Source of the DNA: Actinomycetes bacterium
Lineage (GTDB): Bacteria; Actinomycetota; Actinomycetes; Mycobacteriales; Mycobacteriaceae
NCBI GenBank assembly: GCA_023432405.1
Contig: JAEYUQ010000018.1
Coordinates: 1 to 11,394, forward strand
Direction of reading: 5' to 3'
Length of the DNA: 11,394 nucleotides
The notes beneath the pieces were generated by a model. That model ran no database searches. It was not told the origin of the DNA and saw only the letters and a program-made list of their open reading frames with translations. Positions 1 through 6,673 of the stretch are shown piece by piece; position 1 is the first letter of the stretch; the number at the start of each line of letters is the position of its first letter. The translations under genes were made by a program, and so were the position numbers.

Positions 1-997
1 CCGGGGTGCCCGTCTTACCCAACAACACACCCTGGGAACCATCCTGACCCTTGGCATACAACTCGCCTAACAACTGGTAGGAAGCACCCTCAACCAAACC
101 AGACACCGTCACCGTGTCCGTCACCTCAGTCACCCCATCCGACAGGGTCTTCGGTTCAGCAGACGTCTCCACCACAGGCTCAAACTTAGGCTTAACTTCA
201 TCATCCAAGCCTGGCTGATCAATCGGAACTATGCGTTGCAGACCAACCCCGCCCCCAGCCTTAGTGAATAGCTGATAATCAGCGGGTGCCGCAGCTGTTA
301 TAAATTCATTTTCTCCCGCACGTGGAATACCATCGCCCTGAGGATCCCATTCCAGATAATATTGAGTACTGGAATCTTGAAGTATTTTAAAACCAGAGAG
401 CTCATGAAAAACTTCACGAGTTACTCCGTTAATTCCGCCATTAGCTTCATATAAAACCAGATCAGCGTAAGAAGTTTGCCTACCTTCAATCAAAATCGAA
501 AGTACAATACTATACTTTTTAGCGGCGTCACTATCATGCTCTTTAATTGCTTTATTTGCCTGCTTTAGAAGGTGAATAGCAGAATCCTTGAGATGACCGT
601 CATACGCCGTATTGAAATCTAACACCTCGTTGGGCCTCGAGGCGTCCAGGGACCTGACCCCTTCTAACTTACGCCATTCCGTGTAGTCGTATGCAGATTT
701 GAATTCTGGATGACCCAGCATATAGTCAATACACCAGCCAAGACCCTCAGCTTCATCCTTAAATTTTCCATTGCGTTTCAGCGAAATAGCACCATATCCC
801 ACATAATCTTTATCTGATGCCAGTCCGAGATCAGCATAATATGTGGATTTCACATTCGGCACTACTTCACCCAGGCCATTATTTTTCTCCTGAGCCTGTG
901 CCGTAACAGCTCCCCCTAAAATTATTGCAATAGCACAGAGAAACGACGTTATCGTTTTGAATAGATTTCTTAGGGTATGCATAACCATCTCATTCAT
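1..997 (-). CDS. VaFE-repeat surface protein with N-terminal thioester-like domain (partial, C-terminus beyond window)
   Basis: Open from an ATG at 997 to the left edge: 332 residues, no stop reached, so this is the N-terminal part of a larger protein. In-frame ATGs at 988 and 982 are alternative starts; none has a strong ribosome binding site, and a GAG six bases before 982 is the best. Residues 6-35 form a signal peptide ending AQA, with mature Gln36. Residues 36-265 resemble the N-terminal domains of corynebacterial VaFE proteins: YYADLGLASDKDYVGYGAIS, then GLGWCIDYMLGHPEF. Cys89 is the only cysteine of the visible mature part, which suits a Cys-Gln thioester adhesin domain, but the partner Gln is not evident. 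From about residue 269 a VaFE repeat begins (KPKFEPVVET, then VTDTVTVSGLVEGASYQLLG). The family is normally anchored to the wall by sortase; an LPxTG end would lie outside. It lies 63 bp downstream of the metalloprotease gene and may be co-transcribed with it. The domain family is fairly sure; an adhesin role is inferred. Confidence 0.8.
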   Translation of the reverse strand, partial: MNEMVMHTLRNLFKTITSFLCAIAIILGGAVTAQAQEKNNGLGEVVPNVKSTYYADLGLASDKDYVGYGAISLKRNGKFKDEAEGLGWCIDYMLGHPEFKSAYDYTEWRKLEGVRSLDASRPNEVLDFNTAYDGHLKDSAIHLLKQANKAIKEHDSDAAKKYSIVLSILIEGRQTSYADLVLYEANGGINGVTREVFHELSGFKILQDSSTQYYLEWDPQGDGIPRAGENEFITAAAPADYQLFTKAGGGVGLQRIVPIDQPGLDDEVKPKFEPVVETSAEPKTLSDGVTEVTDTVTVSGLVEGASYQLLGELYAKGQDGSQGVLLGKTGTP

Positions 998-1060
998 CGT
1001 CTGCTTATATAGTTATTATTAGCGAAGCAATAGATTATGATTACTTACTTCACTTGACAC

Positions 1061-1639
1061 CTAACGAATGTTCGCAATTACAGCAGCACCATCCGTCTTG
1101 GTAGGAACCAATGACGGATTCTTCCCGGTACCGCCAGCCAGCATGATGTCTCCTGGGCACGTATGCCCTAGCCCCATCGCATGACCCATCTCGTGAGCGA
1201 TTACATAGCGAGCCGTCTGCCCCGGTTGCAACAAATAATTTATTAGAATCTCGCGGGTAGGCTCCACACGGTTATACCCTGCAGCTCCAATGTCATAATC
1301 AGAATCCCTCACCGTCACGGAGCGGTCAGTGGGCTGATCCACGATGCGGAACTCCACCTTTCCGTCGGTCACAGCTTTCCAGGAGTCCACAGCCGCAAGA
1401 ACATCATCTTTCAGCTTTGTAGTGATATACAGTTCCAATACATTGCCGTCCATCGACGTATGATCCATGCCAAACAGCCAGGGATCAGGTAACGGCAACC
1501 CAGCTGCGATAGCTGCATGAGCCTCATCGCACTGCTTTTGGTTAATCCGTGTCCACTCATCAGCGTTTGCTGATACCGCACCCGAGAATACAATGCTCAC
1601 GGCGGTAACACTGGCCGCTACAGACTTCAAAGCACGCAT
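1061..1639 (-). CDS. Secreted matrixin-like zinc metalloprotease
   Basis: A 192-residue secreted protease using the ATG at 1639, chosen because AAAAGGA lies 10 bases upstream and the protein then begins directly with a compact signal peptide (MRALKSVAAS, cleavage after ANA at residue 26). A TTG at 1669 and an ATG at 1663 are possible upstream starts but have no ribosome binding site. The mature chain is about 165 residues. The metzincin zinc site HEMGHAMGLGH spans residues 149-159: His149, His153 and His159 should bind zinc and Glu150 is the catalytic base. GDIM at 163-166 is a plausible Met-turn. Third ligand His, rather than Asp, favours the M10/matrixin type over snapalysin (M7). Cys37 and Cys161 are the only cysteines and probably form a disulfide. 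No long propeptide or C-terminal domain is seen. The substrate is unknown. Its position upstream of the surface protein suggests joint expression, perhaps processing of surface or host proteins (inference). Confidence 0.85.
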   Translation of the reverse strand: MRALKSVAASVTAVSIVFSGAVSANADEWTRINQKQCDEAHAAIAAGLPLPDPWLFGMDHTSMDGNVLELYITTKLKDDVLAAVDSWKAVTDGKVEFRIVDQPTDRSVTVRDSDYDIGAAGYNRVEPTREILINYLLQPGQTARYVIAHEMGHAMGLGHTCPGDIMLAGGTGKNPSLVPTKTDGAAVIANIR

Positions 1640-1649
1640 TGATCCAAGA

Positions 1650-1656
1650 TCCTTTT
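1650..1656 (-). promoter_or_regulatory. Ribosome binding site of the metalloprotease gene
   Basis: On the minus strand AAAAGGA lies 10 bases before the ATG at 1639. No comparable site precedes the upstream ATG (1663) or TTG (1669), so it decides the start. Confidence 0.5.
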
Positions 1657-1787
1657 CACTCATGGTCAACCATTAACTAGCTCAAAACCCTGCAACAGGA
1701 ACCCTGCAACCCAGAAGCAGGAATATCGAACCAGAGACAGCGAAGGGACAAGGATCACCGCGTCCCTCCAATGACAGCGTCTACTCT

Positions 1788-1834
1788 ACCTAATCTGTTA
1801 GGTTTTTGGAAGATAACTTAGAAATATCTAACAG
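1788..1834. promoter_or_regulatory. Cluster of TTAG/CTAA palindromes, candidate operator upstream of the metalloprotease gene
   Basis: Two perfect inverted repeats lie about 30 bp apart centre to centre. ACCTAA-TCTG-TTAGGT is at 1788-1803 and TTAGA-AATA-TCTAA at 1818-1831. A further inverted pair, CTGTTAG (1795-1801) and CTAACAG (1828-1834), joins them. On the minus strand a weak promoter can be drawn, with TTCCAA 17 bases before TAGAGT; the first palindrome would then lie in its spacer, a usual repressor position. The regulator is unknown. The arms point inward (CCTAA...TTAGG), opposite to the DtxR consensus, so DtxR is not the obvious choice. Confidence 0.35.
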
Positions 1835-2184
1835 TTGCTGTGAAAATACTGAGAGCGCGGATGTCCTTTCCTTCCGGGATTGCCTCGCTAATCCCTGGAG
1901 CATGAACTCTTGGGTATGAGGTGGGGCCTATGGCTCCTCAGAGGCCAAGAAGTCATAGCAGGCCTGAGGACAACACCACAGTGAACAGAAACATCAGCAG
2001 TCCCCCGTACCCCCATTAACTGCATCTAGTCAGTCATGGTGAGAAGCACTGCGGTTCTCATACCTATAACCTGCACGAACACCCACTGAGCTGAAGCGTG
2101 TGCCCCTCATGTTCTGAAGACCGGCATTTTCAGCTTTTCCCAAGATTCTTCATCATCCCCCTTACTAAGAACGTCACACTAACG
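1835..2184. other. Intergenic stretch with no supported gene
   Basis: No reading frame with a start signal and protein-like composition is seen on either strand. Two weak inverted repeats occur: CCTCA(GA)GGCC at 1936-1946 with GGCCTGAGG at 1961-1969, and TGAGAA (2040-2045) with TTCTCA (2055-2060). Neither is followed by a T-run. A TATAAC resembling a -10 element is at 2065-2070 but lacks a recognisable -35. Confidence 0.5.
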
Positions 2185-2190
2185 TACACT
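2162..2190 (+). promoter_or_regulatory. Candidate promoter of the serine protease gene
   Basis: TTACTA (2162-2167) is separated by 17 bases from TACACT (2185-2190), which fits the loose TAnAnT -10 pattern of actinobacteria. It would give a leader of about 160 nt. This is a weak match and was not tested against alternatives such as TATAAC at 2065. Confidence 0.25.
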
Positions 2191-2220
2191 AGACACACAA
2201 ATGTCAATCAGATGAGAGAT

Positions 2221-2296
2221 AGCTGTGAGCGAAAGCTCTCCTGCTTAGGCGGGCGTTGTCAAGGGGAAAAGAGGATAAACACTCCCCGTTACAGCT
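2221..2296 (+). ncRNA. Possible structured 5' leader RNA (four-way junction) of the serine protease gene
   Basis: The segment can fold into a closed four-helix shape. AGCTGT (2221-2226) pairs with ACAGCT (2291-2296). Inside are GAGC-GAAA-GCTC (2227-2238, a GNRA tetraloop), CCTGC-TTAG-GCGGG (2240-2253, one G-U) and GGGGA (2263-2267) pairing with TCCCC (2283-2287). A further hairpin, TGAAC-TGGT-GTTCA, follows at 2310-2323. It is not a tRNA, as arm and loop sizes do not fit and there is no TTCGA-type loop. I could not match it to a riboswitch class I know, and chance folding is possible. Confidence 0.25.
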
Positions 2297-2348
2297 GTTG
2301 TGAGTTTCCTGAACTGGTGTTCACGGTTACCAAATCTGCGCACATACT

Positions 2349-2353
2349 AGGAG
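2349..2353 (+). promoter_or_regulatory. Ribosome binding site deciding the GTG start of the serine protease
   Basis: AGGAG lies six bases before the GTG at 2360. No ATG nearby gives a signal peptide in this frame, so the GTG start is well supported. Confidence 0.7.
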
Positions 2354-2359
2354 AAGATT

Positions 2360-3304
2360 GTGTATTGGGGATTCAACAAAAAGCTTGCGGCTGTACTGGT
2401 GGCAGTGTGTACCAGTGCTGGTGTGGCTATAACGGCTAACGCCACGCCAACTATTACTTTTTATCCGGCCAAGGACACGCCTGCTACCTATCAGCCCAGT
2501 AGCGGTACCGATCAGCCTGCTGAGGATCAACCCGGTTCTGAGACAACTTCTCCTGAGAGCTCAACTCCCGAGCAGCCCGCTTCGCAATCTTCGGAGCCTG
2601 AGGCTCCAGAGCCAGAGGCACCCCAATCATCCTCTGAAGAACCCGCACCTGCGGAACCATCCTCTGAACAAGAAGCTCCTGTGTGTTCCCCGGTAGATAC
2701 AACTACTCCTGGACGCCCACCACTTCCGCCCACTCAACCTCTTCCAGAGAGTAACGCTGACCTTCAGCAAGGCCAGTACATTAAAGCAGGCCCCGGACTT
2801 GGATTCTGCAGTCTCACCATTGCTGATGGCGTGGGATACACCGCTGGACACTGCGCAGGCCACGGGGGTGACACCTGGAAGGTTGGTGACCCCATCTATG
2901 ACAAGCAAGGGACGAAGCTCATCGGGCACATTGCAGCCATGAAGGAAGGCTTTGACGTTATCAAGATCAACCTCGTGCCTGGCCTGACCACTGATGGAGA
3001 GTGGCATAGGCGGGATTACAGCACCCTAAAGAAGTGTGAGCCGCTTACGGTCCGCGGTTTGGGCAAGATTTACACCTCCTCCGAGTTCACCGCTGAGCCA
3101 CTGCTGCAATGGCTGAACACTCCCGGCTCAGCTGCCACAATGGCGCCATTGACTACGGAGGAAGGAGCTTCCGGCGGTGCCGTGCTGGACGCCAACAACA
3201 ACGTTGTCGGTGTGAACGTGGGCGGGGCCTTTGATAGCGACACAGACACAAACTATCGAGGAGCCTTCGTCCCCTGGCACATCATTGATCAGCAACTGGG
3301 CTAG
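2360..3304 (+). CDS. Secreted chymotrypsin-type (S1 family) serine protease with Pro/Glu/Ser-rich stalk
   Basis: 314 residues from a GTG start. Residues 1-28 form a signal peptide (KK, hydrophobic core, cleavage near ANA). Residues 45-130 are a low-complexity stalk rich in Pro, Glu, Ser and Gln, able to cross or extend from the cell wall. The protease domain runs from about 140 to 314. The triad is readable: His164 in GYTAGHC, Asp199 in EGFDVIKI and Ser271 in EEGASGGAV, the last being a variant of the GDSGG motif. Cys150 and Cys165 flank the catalytic His as the chymotrypsin 42-58 disulfide does. Cys109 in the stalk and Cys226 in the domain remain to pair. There is no LPxTG or membrane anchor at the end, so it is probably released. 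It is transcribed away from the metalloprotease gene, and both encode exported hydrolases. Fold and triad are well supported; the substrate is unknown. Confidence 0.88.
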   Translation: MYWGFNKKLAAVLVAVCTSAGVAITANATPTITFYPAKDTPATYQPSSGTDQPAEDQPGSETTSPESSTPEQPASQSSEPEAPEPEAPQSSSEEPAPAEPSSEQEAPVCSPVDTTTPGRPPLPPTQPLPESNADLQQGQYIKAGPGLGFCSLTIADGVGYTAGHCAGHGGDTWKVGDPIYDKQGTKLIGHIAAMKEGFDVIKINLVPGLTTDGEWHRRDYSTLKKCEPLTVRGLGKIYTSSEFTAEPLLQWLNTPGSAATMAPLTTEEGASGGAVLDANNNVVGVNVGGAFDSDTDTNYRGAFVPWHIIDQQLG

Positions 3305-3347
3305 CAGACTCAGGCGTTTGGACGTACCACTGCGAGGTATGTAGCGA

Positions 3348-3382
3348 AAATCCCGTGGCCTTCTAAGGTCACGGGATTTCTG
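3348..3382 (+). terminator. Intrinsic terminator after the serine protease gene
   Basis: A 14-bp stem with one G-U pair: AAATCCCGTGGCCT (3348-3361) against its complement at 3366-3379, with a TCTA loop, then TTTCTGCTT. Because the stem itself begins with AAA and ends with TTT it could work in both directions. Confidence 0.85.
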
Positions 3383-3463
3383 CTTATGAGTGCAGAAAAA
3401 CATTTAACATGAATACCTATATACAGAAACTCTGACATCCTTGCCTAACTCTAAGGACCTCCC

Positions 3464-6400
3464 ATGATCTCGGCTTCTGAGCACAGTGCTCACTCCTCTA
3501 GCTCATCATCTGGCTGTTGTACCCACTCCGGCGCCACCGGCACCCACATCACCGGCACAGGCACCGGCGCCCACACCGGCGCCACCAGCACAGGCACCGG
3601 CACCCACACCGGCGCCCACTGCGCTCACACTGACACCCTCCGTCAGCTTGAGGATGTTATTGCAAGCGAACACGCCATTCACAGTGACTTCTTCACTCGA
3701 GCGGCCTATGCTCCTGATGCCTCCCACTACCTCCTCACCCCGGAGGCGGTACTCACCCCCACTAACGCTCAAGAAGTGGGATCTATCATGGCGGCCGCTC
3801 GCCGAAACAATATCCCCTTTACTCTGCGTTCAGGTGGTTCCTCCCTGTGCGGGCAGGCCTCCACCTCGGGCTGGCTTATCGACGTCCGCAAGAATTTCAC
3901 CACAGTGGAAGTGCTGGATAACGGACAGCGAGTTCGAGTACAGCCAGGGGTAACAATCGGCGTCGTCAATGCGTATCTTGCGCCCTATGGGCGCAAGTTG
4001 GGCCCAGATCCGGCTAGCGAGCGTGCCTGCACCATTGGCGGGATGATTGCCAACAATTCCTCTGGCATGGCGTGCGGAACACAGCTCAACACCTATAAAA
4101 CTCTGGAATCTTTGGTGTTTGTCCTGCCGTCGGGCACGGTGATTGACACTGGTGCCCCGGACTGTGACCAGCGTTTCCGGGAGTTAGAGCCTGAGCTGTT
4201 TGAGGAGTTGCTAAGGCTGCAGAAGCGGGTGCGGGAAAACCCCGAGTCCGTGTCCATCATTGAAAAGCACTTTGCCCTCAAGAACACAATGGGTTACGGT
4301 CTGAACTCATTTCTTGACTATGACTCCCCCTCCGAACTCATGGCACATCTCTTGGTGGGTTCTGAGGGAACTCTCGCGTTTGTGGCTGAGGCCACTTTGC
4401 GCACAGTTCCTGTGAGTCGCTTAACCACCACCACGGTGGCGGTATTCCCTTCCCTGGTTGACGCCACCCGTTCTCTGCCCGCCCTGGTGGAGTCCGGCGC
4501 CGCCACCCTGGAACTTATGGACGCTGCTTCTATTCTGGTGGGTCGGGGACTTGAGAAAGCCCCTGAGTCCATCATGGGGTTTGAGGTTGATACGCAGGCA
4601 GCGCTACTCATTGAGTACTACGCAGATTCTGAGGAAGAACTCCAGGAGAAAACCAAGCGCGGCAATGAACTTCTGTCCAGTTTTGAGCTTCAAAGTCCGG
4701 TCACGTTGGGCACAAGCGCGGAAAAGCGCGAGCGAGCTTGGGAGTTCCGCAAAGGTCTTTATACGGCTGTGGCGGGGTATAGGAAGGCCGGAACAACGGC
4801 GCTTCTTGAGGATGTTGTGGTGCCTGTAGAGCATCTGGCTGATACCTGCGCCAACTTGACGGAGCTGTTCCGCTCTCACAAGTATTCAGACGCGGTGACC
4901 TTTGGCCACGCCAAGGACGGCAATATTCACTTCATGATTACGGACCGCTTTGAGGGTGATGAGGCTCTGGGGCGCTACCACTCCTTCAACGAGGGGCTAG
5001 CCGACCTCATTCTGGGTGCGGGCGGAAACCTCAAGGCAGAGCACGGCACTGGGCGGGCTATGGCACCTTACGTGAGGCGTCAATACGGCGATGAACTTTA
5101 CGACGTCGTGTGGAAGCTCAAGCGTGCCGCAGACCCAGCTTTGGTGATGAATCCTGGAGTAATTCTCACCGAGGACGAGGATGCACACATGAAGTCTCTG
5201 AAGCTTCCGGAGACCGTGGATGAGGAGACAAATCGCTGCGTCGAGTGTGGCTACTGCGAGCCCGTCTGCCCTGCTCGTGGATTGACCCTCACACCACGGC
5301 AACGAATTGTAATCCGGCGGAGAATTTCCCAGGAACGCGGACGCGGCCACGACGATCTAGCCCAGGAACTCGAAAAAGGCTACGAGTACCAGGGGATTCA
5401 GACGTGCGCGGTGGATGGTATGTGCCAGACGGCGTGTCCGATGGGTATTAACACTGGAGATCTGGTGCGCAGGCTGCGGAGCGAAAACAACTCTCCGGCA
5501 CTCAGCAAGGCGTGGGAAATCGCGGCTAAGAACTGGGGTGCAGGCTCCCAACTGGGGTCTGTGGCGCTGAGCGGGGCGTACCTGCTGCCCAAGAAACTTG
5601 TGGGTATGGTCACTGAGGCTGCGCGCGCCCTGGGAGATAAGGATCGCATTCCGCACTATGGTGGTGCTCTGCCGCGTGGCGGGAAGAACAGGCGCCGACT
5701 GGTGGGCAGGGTGGGATCCCCTACCGGACCGATTAAAGCCATCTACCTCCCCTCCTGTATGAACGCCATGTTTGGCCCTGCGGAGAAGGACGGGTTAGGG
5801 GCCACCGACGCCCTCATCGAATGTGCGAAGCGCGCAGGAGTGGCCCTGTATGTTCCCGAGGGAGCACAGTCCCTCTGCTGTGGCACGCCGTGGTCCTCTA
5901 AAGGCATGGCCTCGGGGAAAGAGGTGATGCGCACTCGGGTGACTGAGCTGATGGAATCCCTGGGCTATATGTGCAACCTGCCGGTGGTGTCCGATGGTGC
6001 CAGCTGCTCCGAAGGTTTCCAAGCTCTTATTGAATCCATGCATGAGGGTGAAGGCGAAAACAGTGAGGATAAGCCGGGCTTTGTTGTTATGGACGGCGTG
6101 GAGTTTGCCCTCAAGGAGCTTTTGCCTCGCCTGAAGGTGACTCACCCCGTGGAGTCTCTCACCTTGCACCCCACCTGCTCATCTACGCGCATGGGGATTA
6201 ATCCTGCACTGCGTTCCCTTGCCGACGCCGTGGCCACCACGGTTTCCGTTCCCGTTCATGCAGGCTGCTGTGCCTATGCCGGTGACCGAGGAATGTTGCA
6301 TCCCGAGCTGACAGCCTCTGCAACCGCAGCAGAAGCCGCAGACGTAGCTGAGATTAACTCTCAGGCTCACGCCTCTGTCAACCGAACTTGCGAGATCGGT

Positions 6401-6466
6401 ATGAGCACCGCAACGGGCAAGACCTATAAACACATTGTGGAACTGCTGGAGGAAGTGACGCGGTAA
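3464..6466 (+). CDS. FAD-binding and Fe-S oxidoreductase, D-lactate/glycolate dehydrogenase type, with His-rich N-terminal extension
   Basis: 1000 residues. The ATG at 3464 has AAGGA six bases upstream. Residues 1-57 are a Ser/His/Thr/Gly/Cys extension (8 His, 3 Cys) not usual in the family. About 70-260 is the FAD-binding PCMH-type domain (LRSGGSSLCGQ, ACTIGGMIANNSSG). About 270-575 is the FAD-linked oxidase C-terminal domain (GHAKDGNIHF, AEHGTGRAMAPYV). About 588-680 is a ferredoxin-like part: CVECGYCEPVCP (Cys592, 595, 598, 602) and CAVDGMCQTACP (Cys648, 654, 658). Residues 750-990 hold two CCG-type cysteine-rich modules, with LCCG at 805, ASCSEG near 847, PTCSSTRMG at 905 and AGCCAYAGD at 935. 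This is the fused layout of the long respiratory D-lactate dehydrogenases, which pass electrons from a 2-hydroxy acid to quinone or another carrier at the inner membrane face. Oxidation of D-lactate, glycolate or D-2-hydroxyglutarate cannot be separated by reading. It stands alone, with terminator-like hairpins on both sides. Confidence 0.9.
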   Translation: MISASEHSAHSSSSSSGCCTHSGATGTHITGTGTGAHTGATSTGTGTHTGAHCAHTDTLRQLEDVIASEHAIHSDFFTRAAYAPDASHYLLTPEAVLTPTNAQEVGSIMAAARRNNIPFTLRSGGSSLCGQASTSGWLIDVRKNFTTVEVLDNGQRVRVQPGVTIGVVNAYLAPYGRKLGPDPASERACTIGGMIANNSSGMACGTQLNTYKTLESLVFVLPSGTVIDTGAPDCDQRFRELEPELFEELLRLQKRVRENPESVSIIEKHFALKNTMGYGLNSFLDYDSPSELMAHLLVGSEGTLAFVAEATLRTVPVSRLTTTTVAVFPSLVDATRSLPALVESGAATLELMDAASILVGRGLEKAPESIMGFEVDTQAALLIEYYADSEEELQEKTKRGNELLSSFELQSPVTLGTSAEKRERAWEFRKGLYTAVAGYRKAGTTALLEDVVVPVEHLADTCANLTELFRSHKYSDAVTFGHAKDGNIHFMITDRFEGDEALGRYHSFNEGLADLILGAGGNLKAEHGTGRAMAPYVRRQYGDELYDVVWKLKRAADPALVMNPGVILTEDEDAHMKSLKLPETVDEETNRCVECGYCEPVCPARGLTLTPRQRIVIRRRISQERGRGHDDLAQELEKGYEYQGIQTCAVDGMCQTACPMGINTGDLVRRLRSENNSPALSKAWEIAAKNWGAGSQLGSVALSGAYLLPKKLVGMVTEAARALGDKDRIPHYGGALPRGGKNRRRLVGRVGSPTGPIKAIYLPSCMNAMFGPAEKDGLGATDALIECAKRAGVALYVPEGAQSLCCGTPWSSKGMASGKEVMRTRVTELMESLGYMCNLPVVSDGASCSEGFQALIESMHEGEGENSEDKPGFVVMDGVEFALKELLPRLKVTHPVESLTLHPTCSSTRMGINPALRSLADAVATTVSVPVHAGCCAYAGDRGMLHPELTASATAAEAADVAEINSQAHASVNRTCEIGMSTATGKTYKHIVELLEEVTR
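3530..3619 (+). repeat. 33-bp tandem repeat coding for His/Thr/Gly-rich peptide
   Basis: Two adjacent copies, 3554-3586 and 3587-3619, agree at 29 of 33 positions; 3530-3553 is a shortened relative. In the gene's frame each copy gives 11 residues (GTGTGAHTGAT, STGTGTHTGAH). The third frame reads Pro-Ala-Pro, a shadow of the repeat. It lies inside the dehydrogenase gene and keeps the frame. Confidence 0.8.
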
Positions 6467-6503
6467 GCCGTCATACCCGCCCCGGAGTCCTACCCTGGCC
6501 TGC

Positions 6504-6547
6504 CTGGTGGGGCTGACCCGCTGATTTACCCTGGCCAGCCCCGCCAG
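6504..6547 (+). terminator. Hairpin without T-tract downstream of the dehydrogenase gene
   Basis: CTGGTGGGGCTG (6504-6515) pairs with CAGCCCCGCCAG (6536-6547) over 12 bp with one G-U and a 20-nt loop. No T-run follows. It could be a U-less or factor-assisted terminator. TACCCTGGCC occurs twice here (6491-6500 and 6527-6536), so part of the loop repeats the upstream flank. Confidence 0.35.
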
Positions 6548-6613
6548 CTCACCGAGCCTTTCCCACCCACCTGGCTTACTTTGCCAATTTCCCCTGGGCT
6601 GTTGTGCTCTAGT

Positions 6614-6632
6614 TAAGGTTTCCCTTATCTTA
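6614..6632 (+). promoter_or_regulatory. DtxR/IdeR-type iron box, first copy
   Basis: TAAGGTTTCCCTTATCTTA agrees with TWAGGTWAGSCTWACCTWA at 16 of 19 positions by my count. It overlaps a possible -10 (TATCTT, 6626-6631) that lies 18 bases after TTGTGC (6602-6607), so iron-loaded repressor would block the promoter. The identity of the regulator is inferred from the consensus and the transporter genes downstream. Confidence 0.65.
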
Positions 6633-6633
6633 G

Positions 6634-6652
6634 TTAGGTACGCTTTACTTTA
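6634..6652 (+). promoter_or_regulatory. DtxR/IdeR-type iron box, second copy
   Basis: TTAGGTACGCTTTACTTTA also agrees at 16 of 19 positions with the degenerate consensus. It begins one base after the first box, so the centres are 20 bp apart, about two helical turns. It ends 21 bases before the GTG of the binding protein gene. Confidence 0.65.
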
Positions 6653-6673
6653 CATTCAGAGGAAAGGGGCACC

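Noticed and set aside
1640..1669. Upstream TTG/ATG start for the metalloprotease
   Set aside because: No ribosome binding site, and it would add polar residues in front of a complete signal peptide.
1686..1710. Direct repeat AACCCTGCAAC (two copies 14 bp apart)
   Set aside because: Too short and isolated to support a repeat family, attachment site or CRISPR array; no other copies were seen.
1788..1831. DtxR box upstream of the metalloprotease
   Set aside because: TTAGGT occurs, but the best 19-mer reaches only about 12 of 19 consensus positions and the palindrome arms are in the reverse order.
2221..2296. tRNA gene or ydaO-type riboswitch
   Set aside because: The stem is 6 bp rather than 7, loop sizes are wrong for a tRNA and the conserved riboswitch core sequences I recall are absent.
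2098..2439. Plus-strand frame of 113 codons ahead of the serine protease
   Set aside because: It overlaps the protease start in another frame, has no ribosome binding site and reads as Cys/Arg-rich random sequence.
3486..3953. Pro/Ala-rich frame overlapping the dehydrogenase start
   Set aside because: It is the GGCACC-type repeat read in another frame; the dehydrogenase frame carries conserved FAD motifs across the same bases.
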